DNA from: an uncultured Gallionellaceae bacterium
GTDB taxonomy: Bacteria; Pseudomonadota; Gammaproteobacteria; Burkholderiales; Sulfuricellaceae
Assembly: GCA_937873435.1 (NCBI GenBank)
Contig: CALMWM010000672.1
Coordinates: 1-6,200, forward strand
DNA: 6,200 nt
Reading direction: 5' to 3'
Position 1 is the stretch's first letter. The number at the start of each line of letters is the position of its first letter. A model generated the notes under the pieces. The model searched no databases and had not been told where the DNA came from. It was given only the letters and a program-made list of their open reading frames with translations. Made by a program: the position numbers and the translations under genes. Below are positions 1-5,753 of this stretch, piece after piece.

Positions 1-297
1 CAGCACCTCGCGCGTCAGGGGTTCCTCGGCTTCCTCGATCAGCGCATTGAGCGACTGTTCCATGGTCAGGCCGGAGGAGAGCAGTGTTGCCAATTGCCGC
101 GTCAGCAGGCTCAGTTCGGCGGCGGAAATGCCCCGCGCCCAAGTGTGTCGCGCCCGTTCGCGGGCTTGCTCGACTGCCGTCGGGTGGAGTCCCTGGGCGC
201 GCAGCTGCATCCGCGCCTGGCGTGCCGTGTCGGCCTGTATCACGCCGGACACGCTGCGCCCGGCGGCATCCAGCGCCTGGTACTGGAAGGCTTCCAT
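1..297 (-). CDS. gspF: GspF, T2SS inner-membrane platform protein (N-terminal part, runs off the left edge)
   Basis: GspF is the polytopic inner-membrane protein of the T2SS assembly platform. It links the GspE motor to pseudopilus growth. Only the first 99 residues are visible; the family is usually about 400 residues. The visible part starts MEAFQYQALDAAGRSVSG and continues with an Ala/Arg/Gln-rich helix and a 'LRAQGLHPTAVE' segment, the usual N-terminal region of GspF/PilC proteins. From about residue 58 (ISAAELSLLTRQLATLL) the first cytoplasmic GspF domain begins, with the typical 'LSSGLTMEQSLNAL' stretch. The transmembrane segments lie beyond the edge. The ATG shares its A with the TAA stop of gspE, so translation is probably coupled; a weak GGGA lies 3 bases upstream of the ATG. 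The gene is the last visible member of the leftward gspC-D-E-F arm. Family assignment is secure, and the true end cannot be seen. Confidence 0.93.
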   Translation of the reverse strand, partial: MEAFQYQALDAAGRSVSGVIQADTARQARMQLRAQGLHPTAVEQARERARHTWARGISAAELSLLTRQLATLLSSGLTMEQSLNALIEEAEEPLTREVL

Positions 298-1763
298 TAT
301 TCCCGGGTTACCCGCACGATTTCTTCCAGGCTGGTCACGCCCTGCGCCGCCAGGCGCATTCCGTCGTCGCGCAACGACACCATGCCGCGGGCAAGCACCT
401 GTTCGCGCAGGGTTTGCTCGGCGGCGCGGTCGTGAACCAGGCGGCGCAAATCGTTGTCGGCGGTGAGCAGCTCGTAAATGCCGGTACGCCCGCGATAACC
501 GGTGTGATTGCAGGCCGGACAACCTTGCGCGCTATACAGGATGCCGTCGCGCGGGGCGAATCCCAGCGCGCGCAGTTGCGCCGGGTCGGCGGCAAAAGGC
601 TGGCGGCATTCCAGGCAGAGGCGGCGCACCAGGCGCTGGGCACCTACCCCGATCAGGCTGGAGGCGAGTAAAAAGGGTTCCACTCCCATGTCGACCAGCC
701 GGGTGACCGCGCTGACCGCATCGTTGGTATGCAGCGTGGCGAACACCAGATGGCCGGTAAGGCTGGCCTGCACGGCGATCTGGGCGGTTTCGAGGTCGCG
801 GATTTCGCCTATCATCACCACGTCGGGGTCTTGGCGCAGGATGGTGCGCAAGGCACGGGCGAAGCTCATTTCGATCTTGCTGTTGATCTGGGTCTGGCTG
901 ATACCGTCGAGGTCGTATTCGATGGGGTCCTCGACCGTCATGATGTTGAGCGCGGTGGCGTCGAGGCGGGACAGCGCGGCGTAGAGCGTGGTGGTCTTGC
1001 CCGAGCCGGTCGGCCCGGTGACCAGCACGATGCCGTGGGGTTCGCGGATCAGCCGGTCCATCTGCGCCAGCGTGGTTTGATCCATCCCAAGGCGGGTAAG
1101 GTCGAGCCGCCCGGCCTGCTTGTCGAGCAGGCGCAGCACGACCCGTTCGCCGTGCACGGTGGGGATCGTCGAGACCCGCACGTCCACCGGTTTGCCGGCT
1201 ATCCGCAAGGTGATCCGCCCGTCCTGCGGCAGGCGCTTTTCAGCGATGTCGAGCTGCGCCATGATCTTGATCCGCGAGATGATCGCGGCATGCAGCGCGC
1301 GTGCCGGTTCGATCAGGTCGCGCAGCGTGCCGTCGATGCGCAGCCGCACTACCGAGCGGGTTTCGAAGGGTTCGATGTGGATATCCGAAGCGCCGTCGCG
1401 CAGCGCCTGGGTAAACAGCGCGTTGATCAGGCGGATCACCGGGGCGTCGTCCTGGCTTTCGAGGAGATCCTCGATCTGGGGGATTTCCTGGAGCAGCCGC
1501 GACAGATCCAGGTCTTGCGCGAGATCGTTGGCAAGGGCGGCGGCGCCCGAGCCGTTGTACATCGTGGCAAGCAGTTCGTCGAATTCGGCGGTGGCGATGC
1601 GCCGGGCCTGCAGCGGCACGCCGAGCACCCGGCGCAACTCGGCGAGCGCGCCGGAACGGGCGTCGTGGCGCACCGCGACTTCCGCCAAGCCGTCGCTCAC
1701 TGCGGTGACGGCGACGCCGTTGGCCTTGGCGAAAGCGTAGGGAAGCTTGCCTGCTGCAATCAT
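297..1763 (-). CDS. gspE: GspE, T2SS motor ATPase
   Basis: GspE is the cytoplasmic secretion ATPase that docks on GspL and drives pseudopilus assembly. The protein has 488 residues, normal for the family. Residues 1 to about 100 form the variable N1-like region, and the N2 and RecA-like domains follow. Visible motifs are: 'GASDIHIEP' (124-132) with 'RIDG' (142-145); Walker A GPTGSGKT (250-257); the Asp box TVEDPIEY (276-283); Walker B ending DVVMIGEIRD (314-323); and the His box with TGHLVFATLHTNDA (336-349). A tetracysteine zinc motif, CLEC (383-386) and CPAC (415-418), is intact; it marks GspE/PilB-type ATPases and is absent from PilT-type retraction ATPases. The ATG overlaps the gspD stop as ATGA, and no clear Shine-Dalgarno precedes it, so translation probably depends on coupling to gspD. 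The TAA stop abuts gspF. PilB is the alternative, but the secretin and pseudopilin neighbours decide for GspE. Confidence 0.97.
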   Translation of the reverse strand: MIAAGKLPYAFAKANGVAVTAVSDGLAEVAVRHDARSGALAELRRVLGVPLQARRIATAEFDELLATMYNGSGAAALANDLAQDLDLSRLLQEIPQIEDLLESQDDAPVIRLINALFTQALRDGASDIHIEPFETRSVVRLRIDGTLRDLIEPARALHAAIISRIKIMAQLDIAEKRLPQDGRITLRIAGKPVDVRVSTIPTVHGERVVLRLLDKQAGRLDLTRLGMDQTTLAQMDRLIREPHGIVLVTGPTGSGKTTTLYAALSRLDATALNIMTVEDPIEYDLDGISQTQINSKIEMSFARALRTILRQDPDVVMIGEIRDLETAQIAVQASLTGHLVFATLHTNDAVSAVTRLVDMGVEPFLLASSLIGVGAQRLVRRLCLECRQPFAADPAQLRALGFAPRDGILYSAQGCPACNHTGYRGRTGIYELLTADNDLRRLVHDRAAEQTLREQVLARGMVSLRDDGMRLAAQGVTSLEEIVRVTRE

Positions 1764-3763
1764 CGCGGTGTCAGTGAGGGCTGCGGCGGCAGCTTGGGCA
1801 ATTCCGCTTCGGGTTGCGGCGGGATGCCCTGCTTGATCTTGCCTTGCTCGCCGAGAATGTAGTCGTAGCGCTCGCTGGTAAGCGAGTTGGCGTGCTGCGC
1901 ATCGCGCAGCACGGTCGGGCGCAGGAACACCATCAGGTTGGTTTTGCTGCGGGCGTGGGTGTTGTATTTGAACAAGCCGCCGACCAGCGGAATGTCGCCG
2001 AGCAGCGGTACCTTGTCGACGCCGTCCTTGAACGAATCCTGGATCAGGCCGCCGAGCACCACGATCTGCCCGTCGTCGACCAGCACGGTCGATTCGATCG
2101 AGCGCTTGTTGGTGATCACGCCGGCGGCGTTGGCGTTGTCATCGACGCTGGAGACTTCCTGGTAAATCTGCAGGCGCACGGTGCCGCCATCGGAGATTTG
2201 CGGTTTGACCTTCAAGGTTACGCCGACGTCGCGCCGCTCCACGGTCTGGAACGGGGTGGGGGTGGTGGCCGCGCCGGATACCGCATAGGAGCCGGTGAGG
2301 AAGGGAACGTTCTTGCCGATGACGATTTTGGCTTCTTCATTGTCCAGCGTCAGCAAGGTCGGCGTGGAAAGGATGTTGGCATTGTTGTCGGCCTCCAGCG
2401 CGCGCACCAGCAGGCCGAGATTCAGCACCTGGCCGCTGACCCCGGGAATCGAGATGACGCCTTTGACCACGCCGATGTTCAACCCTTTCCCAGCAACCCC
2501 CGGACTCTGGGAGATGCTGAGAATGTTCTGGCTGGTGGTGCCGAAATTGGTACCGCCGAAAGCCTGTGTCGAGGTCTTGCCGGCACCGCTCAGGTCCTGC
2601 CACTGGATGCCGAATTCGGCGGCCTTGTCGGCGGTGATCTCGGCGATCAGCGCCTCGACGTACACTTGGGTGCGGCGTACGTCGAGCTTATCCACCACCG
2701 CGCGCAGGTTGTTGTAGATCGCGTCGGGAGCAGTGATGATGATCGAATTGGTGGCCGCATCCGCCTGGATAATACCGAAGGAACTTGCGGTAGTGGATGT
2801 GGTATTTTGCGTCGCCGCCGAAGCCGTCGCCATTGGGGAAGACGTTGTGCGCGATGCGGCAGTGGTGTTCTCGCCCTGATGGATGGCGCGCAGGGTTTCC
2901 GCCAGTTTCACCGCCTCGGCGCTTTTCAGGTAGACCACGTGAATGTTGCCGCCGGCGCTGGTGGGGGTATCGAGCATGGTCACCAATTGGCGCAAACGGG
3001 TGAGGCGCGAAGGATCGCCCGCACGTGCCAGCAGGCTGTTCGAACGGCCATCCGCGACGACGGTAAAGCGTTGGGTGGGGTCGGCGACAGCGCCGCCCTG
3101 CACGTGTGCGGTCTCGGCGAACAGGCGGTTGACGGTTTGCGCGACATCGAGCGCCGAGGCGTATTGCAGCGGGATCACGACGGGCTCGGCAGAGCCGGGC
3201 TGGTCGATCGACTCGATGATTTTTTCGATGCGCTGAAGATTGCTGGCGTAATCGGTCACCACCAGCGTGTTGCTGCTCGGGTTGGCGCTGATGGCATTGC
3301 TGGTGGCGATCAACGGCCGCAGGATGGGCAGGATTTGGGTGGCCGACTCGTATTTCAGCGTGTATACCTGCGTCAGGATCCGGTCGCCGGCGCCGCCGCG
3401 CGGCTTGTCTTTCGGGTTGAGCATGGCGCTTTGATAGAATTTGGCATCGGCCTCTGGAACGATCTTGACGATGCCCTTGTCCTCTACCGCCGCATAGCCG
3501 TGCAGGCGCAACGCGGAAAGGAACACCTCGTAGACCAGCGTCCGCGAAATCGGCTTGGCCGAAACGATATTGACCGTTCCCTTGACGCGCGGATCGAGCA
3601 GGAAGTTCTTCCCGGTGATTTCGCCCACCGCTTTTACCACGCCGTCGATGTCGGCGTTGACGAAATTGAGCGTGACCACGTCGGGTTCGGCAGACCAGGC
3701 TTGTCCGATGGATGCCACGAAAGTCATCCACAGGAACCCGTATTTTATCCAGCGCAGCATCAT
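1760..3763 (-). CDS. gspD: GspD, T2SS outer-membrane secretin
   Basis: GspD forms the large outer-membrane channel through which folded substrates leave the cell. The precursor has 667 residues. A Sec signal peptide spans residues 1-25 (basic start, hydrophobic core, AWSA then E26); no lipobox cysteine is present. The periplasmic domains follow in order: N0 about 28-97, N1 about 131-190, N2 about 195-265 and N3 about 275-355. N3 contains a Ser/Thr/Ala-rich insert at 297-328. The secretin domain covers about 365-620 and carries the family signature at 564-598 (DGQIVVLGGL ... VPLLGDIPLVGGLF). The tail from about 621 ends in a proline-rich stretch (647-667). Two start codons are adjacent (ATGATG at 3763 and 3760). 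I chose the first because AGGG (complement of 3773-3776) lies 9 bases upstream. The gene follows gspC after 43 bases and overlaps gspE by 4 bases. Competence or type IV pilus secretin (PilQ) is excluded by the context and the N0-N3 layout. Confidence 0.97.
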   Translation of the reverse strand: MMLRWIKYGFLWMTFVASIGQAWSAEPDVVTLNFVNADIDGVVKAVGEITGKNFLLDPRVKGTVNIVSAKPISRTLVYEVFLSALRLHGYAAVEDKGIVKIVPEADAKFYQSAMLNPKDKPRGGAGDRILTQVYTLKYESATQILPILRPLIATSNAISANPSSNTLVVTDYASNLQRIEKIIESIDQPGSAEPVVIPLQYASALDVAQTVNRLFAETAHVQGGAVADPTQRFTVVADGRSNSLLARAGDPSRLTRLRQLVTMLDTPTSAGGNIHVVYLKSAEAVKLAETLRAIHQGENTTAASRTTSSPMATASAATQNTTSTTASSFGIIQADAATNSIIITAPDAIYNNLRAVVDKLDVRRTQVYVEALIAEITADKAAEFGIQWQDLSGAGKTSTQAFGGTNFGTTSQNILSISQSPGVAGKGLNIGVVKGVISIPGVSGQVLNLGLLVRALEADNNANILSTPTLLTLDNEEAKIVIGKNVPFLTGSYAVSGAATTPTPFQTVERRDVGVTLKVKPQISDGGTVRLQIYQEVSSVDDNANAAGVITNKRSIESTVLVDDGQIVVLGGLIQDSFKDGVDKVPLLGDIPLVGGLFKYNTHARSKTNLMVFLRPTVLRDAQHANSLTSERYDYILGEQGKIKQGIPPQPEAELPKLPPQPSLTPR
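1871..1913 (-). repeat. Two adjacent inverted repeats inside the 3' part of gspD
   Basis: The first inverted repeat has 6-base arms, CTCGCT (1871-1876) and AGCGAG (1881-1886), around a 4-base loop. Four bases on, the second has perfect 10-base arms, CGTGCTGCGC (1891-1900) and GCGCAGCACG (1904-1913), around a 3-base loop. Both lie in codons for GspD residues about 617-632 (VLRDAQHANSLTSERY), in the non-conserved tail just after the secretin domain and about 110-150 bases before the gspD stop. No T-run follows. GC-rich coding DNA makes short inverted repeats by chance, but a perfect 10-base stem beside a second stem is less common. Confidence 0.5.
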
Positions 3764-3772
3764 AATTTATTA

Positions 3773-3776
3773 CCCT
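3773..3776 (-). promoter_or_regulatory. Ribosome binding site of gspD
   Basis: The minus strand reads AGGG followed by a 9-base AT-rich spacer and then ATGATG. The spacing is normal and favours the first ATG (3763) as the start. The site begins 2 bases beyond a strong stem-loop, so access to it could depend on that structure. Confidence 0.6.
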
Positions 3777-3778
3777 AG

Positions 3779-3808
3779 GACGTGCCGCCGCGATGCGACG
3801 GCAACGTC
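3779..3808 (-). other. Stem-loop between gspC and gspD
   Basis: The arms GCCGCCGC (3784-3791) and GCGACGGC (3795-3802) flank a 3-base loop. The stem extends outward through GACGT (3779-3783) and ACGTC (3803-3808, with one bulged A), giving about 13 pairs. In the minus-strand transcript the single internal mismatch becomes a G-U pair, while in the plus-strand transcript it is C-A. The structure covers two bases of the gspC stop codon and ends 2 bases before the AGGG Shine-Dalgarno of gspD. No T-run follows on either strand, so it is not an intrinsic terminator. A role in tuning gspD translation or protecting mRNA ends is an inference. Confidence 0.6.
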
Positions 3809-4283
3809 AATTGTTGATTCGAGTTGCGGAGGATTCCGCGGGGAGGCTCTTCTGGGGCCAGGCGAGTTTTTCGCGCGTACCGCTGCGCTCCAGGATGACA
3901 TGGTCTGGATGCACTTCCGCAAGCTTGGTGCCGGGCGCAACCTCCTCGCCTTCGCGTACTGCCAGGCTGTTTTTTGTGTCAAGCCGCACCACTGCGTAAC
4001 CGGGCCGGCCGCCTGCTCCGGCCACGATCCCCAGCAGCTTGATGGCGATTCCCGTTGTGGCGGCGTTATCGACATGCCGCGCCGTGCCGAACAGGGTATT
4101 GGCCGCCGCAACCCGCCCACCCGGCTCAACCGCAGTTGCCAAGCGCGCTACCGGGCGCGGGGCGAACCACCCCCAAGTCCAGTACGCCAGCACCGTGCCT
4201 AGTAATATCAGCGCGGCGAATGTCGCCAGGTGCCTGGTGAGCTGTTGCGCCAGATTGAATCGTTCCAGAGAAATCTTGTCCAT
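3807..4283 (-). CDS. gspC: GspC, T2SS inner-membrane clamp protein, short form without PDZ domain
   Basis: GspC anchors in the inner membrane and contacts the N0 domain of GspD through its periplasmic homology region (HR), linking the two membranes. This protein has 158 residues, against roughly 270-300 in enterobacterial or Vibrio forms. It has a short cytoplasmic N-terminus, one transmembrane segment at about 19-40 (AALILLGTVLAYWTWGWF), a linker, and an HR-like beta domain at about 58-146. Recognisable pieces are 'TLFG' (63-66), 'IKLLGIVAG' (81-89), 'GYAVVRLD' (95-102) and the 'VAPGTKLAEVHPDHVILERSG' region (115-135). The protein ends at residue 158, so neither a PDZ domain nor a C-terminal coiled coil is present. 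Short PDZ-less GspC proteins are known in betaproteobacteria. The start is the only plausible ATG; GAGG directly abuts it, which is too close for a normal Shine-Dalgarno. It is the first gene of the leftward arm. Identification rests on topology, HR-like pattern and position. Confidence 0.87.
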   Translation of the reverse strand: MDKISLERFNLAQQLTRHLATFAALILLGTVLAYWTWGWFAPRPVARLATAVEPGGRVAAANTLFGTARHVDNAATTGIAIKLLGIVAGAGGRPGYAVVRLDTKNSLAVREGEEVAPGTKLAEVHPDHVILERSGTREKLAWPQKSLPAESSATRINN

Positions 4284-4305
4284 CCTCGGTTGTCGGTGCG
4301 TCGGA

Positions 4306-4317
4306 GCCAGAGCTGGC
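4306..4317. repeat. Inverted repeat GCCAG-AG-CTGGC, possible operator
   Basis: The repeat has two perfect 5-base arms around a 2-base centre. Its midpoint lies about 41 bases upstream of the transcription start predicted from the extended -10, a common position for an activator that replaces a missing -35. It is short and could be chance; no known regulator motif was recognised. Confidence 0.25.
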
Positions 4318-4337
4318 GGGGTCGCGCCAAGGCAAAA

Positions 4338-4346
4338 TGGTATACT
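4338..4346 (+). promoter_or_regulatory. Predicted extended -10 promoter for gspGHIJ
   Basis: TGG directly precedes TATACT (4341-4346), a TGn extended -10 with 5 of 6 consensus bases for a sigma-70-type promoter. The expected start site is near 4353, giving a leader of about 66 bases before gspG. No recognisable -35 hexamer sits 17-18 bases upstream (the bases there are G-rich), so the promoter probably relies on the extended -10 or on an activator. On the minus strand the same bases read TAGTATACC, so a weak leftward -10 for gspC could overlap, but I see no clear matching -35 for it. Confidence 0.5.
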
Positions 4347-4366
4347 ACAATGAAGCGATTCAAAAG

Positions 4367-4392
4367 TTTAACCTGCAAGTAATTCTTTAACC
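4367..4392 (+). repeat. Direct repeat TTTAACC x2
   Basis: TTTAACC occurs at 4367-4373 and 4386-4392, 19 bases start to start, close to two helical turns. Both copies fall downstream of the predicted gspG promoter, in its leader. They could be tandem half-sites for a repressor or a chance repeat in AT-rich DNA. Confidence 0.25.
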
Positions 4393-4405
4393 GGGCCCTA
4401 TTTTT

Positions 4406-4409
4406 GGAA
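4406..4409 (+). promoter_or_regulatory. Ribosome binding site that decides the gspG start
   Basis: GGAA at 4406-4409 sits 9 bases before ATG 4419. This supports that ATG over the in-frame TTG at 4404, whose last base falls inside the GGAA. Confidence 0.5.
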
Positions 4410-4418
4410 ACTAATGGC

Positions 4419-4865
4419 ATGTATGGCGCAATAATCGAACAGTCGGCGCGGCAACGCGGCTTCACCTTGCTCGAAGTGATGGTGGTGGTGGTCATCCTCG
4501 GCATACTCGCGGTGCTGGTGGCGCCGAAAATCATCGGACGCCCCGACGAGGCGCGGGTCGTCGCCGCGAAACAGGATATTGCCAGCCTGATGCAGGCGCT
4601 CAAGCTCTATCGCCTCGATAACCAACGCTACCCTACTACCGAACAGGGATTGCAGGCTTTGGTAGCGAAGCCCGCTACCGCGCCGCTTCCCTCCAACTGG
4701 AAAGCGGGCGGCTATATCGAGCGCGCGCCCAGGGACCCTTGGGGCAATCCCTATCAATATCTCAATCCCGGGCTGCATTCCGAGATCGACGTTTTCAGCT
4801 TCGGGGCCGACGGCGCCCCCGGCGGCGAGGGCAACGACGCCGACATCGGCTCCTGGAGCCAGTAG
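4419..4865 (+). CDS. gspG: GspG, major pseudopilin of the T2SS
   Basis: GspG is the main building block of the periplasmic pseudopilus. With the ATG at 4419 the precursor has 148 residues. A 14-residue leader, MYGAIIEQSARQRG, is followed by the prepilin peptidase site: cleavage after G14, F15 at +1 and E19 at +5. The hydrophobic helix FTLLEVMVVVVILGILAVLV follows. Family hallmarks are YPTTEQGLQALV (71-82), RDPWGNPYQYL (105-115) and the C-terminal calcium-site region FSFGADG...GGEGNDADIGSW (126-146). I chose ATG 4419 because GGAA (4406-4409) lies 9 bases upstream. An in-frame TTG at 4404 would add 5 residues and would make that purine run part of the coding sequence. The gene opens the rightward arm, 11 bases before gspH. 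A type IV pilin is unlikely given the T2SG motifs and neighbours. Confidence 0.95.
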   Translation: MYGAIIEQSARQRGFTLLEVMVVVVILGILAVLVAPKIIGRPDEARVVAAKQDIASLMQALKLYRLDNQRYPTTEQGLQALVAKPATAPLPSNWKAGGYIERAPRDPWGNPYQYLNPGLHSEIDVFSFGADGAPGGEGNDADIGSWSQ

Positions 4866-4876
4866 CAAACGGCGCG

Positions 4877-5386
4877 ATGGCGGGGAGAGTTCGGGGCTTT
4901 ACGCTCATCGAGATGCTCGTCGTGCTGTTGATCATGGGGCTTTTCGTCGGCCTGGTCAGCAGCATGGCGCAACCGGACGATCGCGGCCTGCTGCGTCTCG
5001 AAGCCGACCGTCTGGCGCAGTTGCTCGATCTTGCCGCTACCGAAGCGCGCGTCTCCGGTCAACCGATTGCCTGGACGCGCGACGGGACGGGCTATAGATT
5101 CTGGCGATTTCAGGAAGATGCCGGCTGGTCCGAGTTGCGCGGCAACGACTTGTTGCGCACGCGCTCACTGCCGCCGGGCATGACGATTTCGGGATTGTGG
5201 ATTGAAAGCCTGCACTCGCAGGACGCCATGCGCCTGGAGTTTTCGCCTTATGGGGCGACATTGGCCTACACCATCGAATTGGCACTTGGCGCGGAACGCT
5301 ACAGCGTCGAGGCGTCCCCGCTCGGCGAGCTACGGATTGTGCCGGGTGGGCATTCCGGTGAGAACAAGGAAAAAATCCATGGCTAG
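4877..5386 (+). CDS. gspH: GspH, minor pseudopilin
   Basis: GspH is a minor pseudopilin of the pseudopilus, thought to join the tip complex to the GspG shaft. The precursor has 169 residues, typical for the family. It has a 7-residue basic leader (MAGRVRG), cleavage before F8, E12 at +5, and a hydrophobic helix through about residue 28. A GspH-type globular beta domain follows, with LEADRLAQLLDLAATEA (41-57), GQPIAWTRDGTGYRFWRF (61-78) and MRLEFSPYGATL (118-129). The reading frame stays open far upstream inside gspG, but ATG 4877 places the leader correctly and no other start lies nearby. No Shine-Dalgarno is visible; the start is 11 bases after the gspG stop, so re-initiation after gspG is likely. 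The 3' end overlaps gspI by 8 bases. Confidence 0.93.
   Translation: MAGRVRGFTLIEMLVVLLIMGLFVGLVSSMAQPDDRGLLRLEADRLAQLLDLAATEARVSGQPIAWTRDGTGYRFWRFQEDAGWSELRGNDLLRTRSLPPGMTISGLWIESLHSQDAMRLEFSPYGATLAYTIELALGAERYSVEASPLGELRIVPGGHSGENKEKIHG
5366..5370 (+). promoter_or_regulatory. Ribosome binding site of gspI inside gspH
   Basis: AAGGA, 8 bases before ATG 5379, is a near-perfect Shine-Dalgarno at good spacing. It fixes the gspI start within the last codons of gspH and supports the 8-base overlap. Confidence 0.75.
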
Positions 5387-5753
5387 GCGCTCAGGCTTCA
5401 CCCTGGTCGAGGTGCTGGTCGCGCTGGCCATTGTTGCCGTTGCCTTGCTCGCGGCATTACGCACGGCGGGGATGGGAACCAACAGTGTCGGCGAGTTGCG
5501 TTCCCGCTTGCTGGCCGGATGGGTTGCGGAAAACCTGCTGGCCGAGCAGCGTGTGCGCCGGGAATGGCTGCCGCTGGGCATCCAGCGCGGCAAGAGCAGC
5601 CAGGGCGGCAGCGAATTCGTGTGGCGCGAAGAAGTTGTGGCAACGCCCAACCAGGCTTTCCGCCGCGTCGACGTGTTCGTGTTCGTGCCTGCGGAAGAAG
5701 CGCACACGCTGGCGCACTTGACCGGCTTCATCGTGCAGGCGCCGGCCAGATGA
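5379..5753 (+). CDS. gspI: GspI, minor pseudopilin
   Basis: GspI is a minor pseudopilin that forms the pseudopilus tip complex with GspJ and GspK and is thought to start pseudopilus assembly. The precursor has 124 residues, as expected. The leader is MARRSG, with cleavage before F7 and E11 at +5, followed by the helix FTLVEVLVALAIVAVALLAA. The family hallmark WVAENLLAEQRV is at 48-59 after the helix, and a short beta domain follows with VDVFVFVP (97-104). The ATG lies inside gspH, 8 bases before the end of its stop codon. AAGGA (5366-5370) with an 8-base spacer makes this the best ribosome binding site in the window. It overlaps gspJ by 4 bases (ATGA). Confidence 0.95.
   Translation: MARRSGFTLVEVLVALAIVAVALLAALRTAGMGTNSVGELRSRLLAGWVAENLLAEQRVRREWLPLGIQRGKSSQGGSEFVWREEVVATPNQAFRRVDVFVFVPAEEAHTLAHLTGFIVQAPAR

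Larger units (their letters stand above)
4284..4418. promoter_or_regulatory. Divergent promoter spacer between gspC and gspG
   Basis: This 135-base spacer separates the start codons of the two divergent arms and must hold at least the rightward promoter. It is clearly more AT-rich from about 4331 to 4415 than the flanking genes. It contains a near-consensus -10 element (4341-4346), a GC-rich 5-2-5 inverted repeat (4306-4317) and two copies of TTTAACC (4367-4373 and 4386-4392). No small open frame with a convincing ribosome binding site was found in it. Confidence 0.7.

Noticed and set aside
729..1862. A 377-codon open frame on the plus strand, antisense to gspE
   Set aside because: It is the complement of a gene with complete ATPase motifs. 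There is no ribosome binding site or domain, and the composition is that of a shadow frame.
1814..3778. A 654-codon open frame on the plus strand, antisense to gspD
   Set aside because: It mirrors gspD almost exactly and its translation shows no known domain, only the Gly/Asp/His/Arg-rich composition typical of the complement of GC-rich coding DNA. GspD has a full signal peptide and secretin signature, so this is a shadow frame.
3779..3808. Intrinsic terminator between gspC and gspD
   Set aside because: The stem is strong but no T-run follows on either strand, and gspD is expected to be in the same transcript as gspC.
4394..4399. GGGCCC palindrome in the gspG leader as an operator
   Set aside because: Six bases is too short to mean anything in GC-rich DNA, and no larger symmetric site surrounds it.
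4284..4418. Sigma-54 promoter or riboswitch in the divergent spacer
   Set aside because: No TGGC-N8-TTGC-type -24/-12 element was found on either strand, and the short leaders leave no room for a known riboswitch.
4739..4876. Extended N-terminus for gspH using an upstream start inside gspG
   Set aside because: It would place about 46 extra residues before the prepilin cleavage site, overlapping gspG. ATG 4877 gives a normal 7-residue leader.
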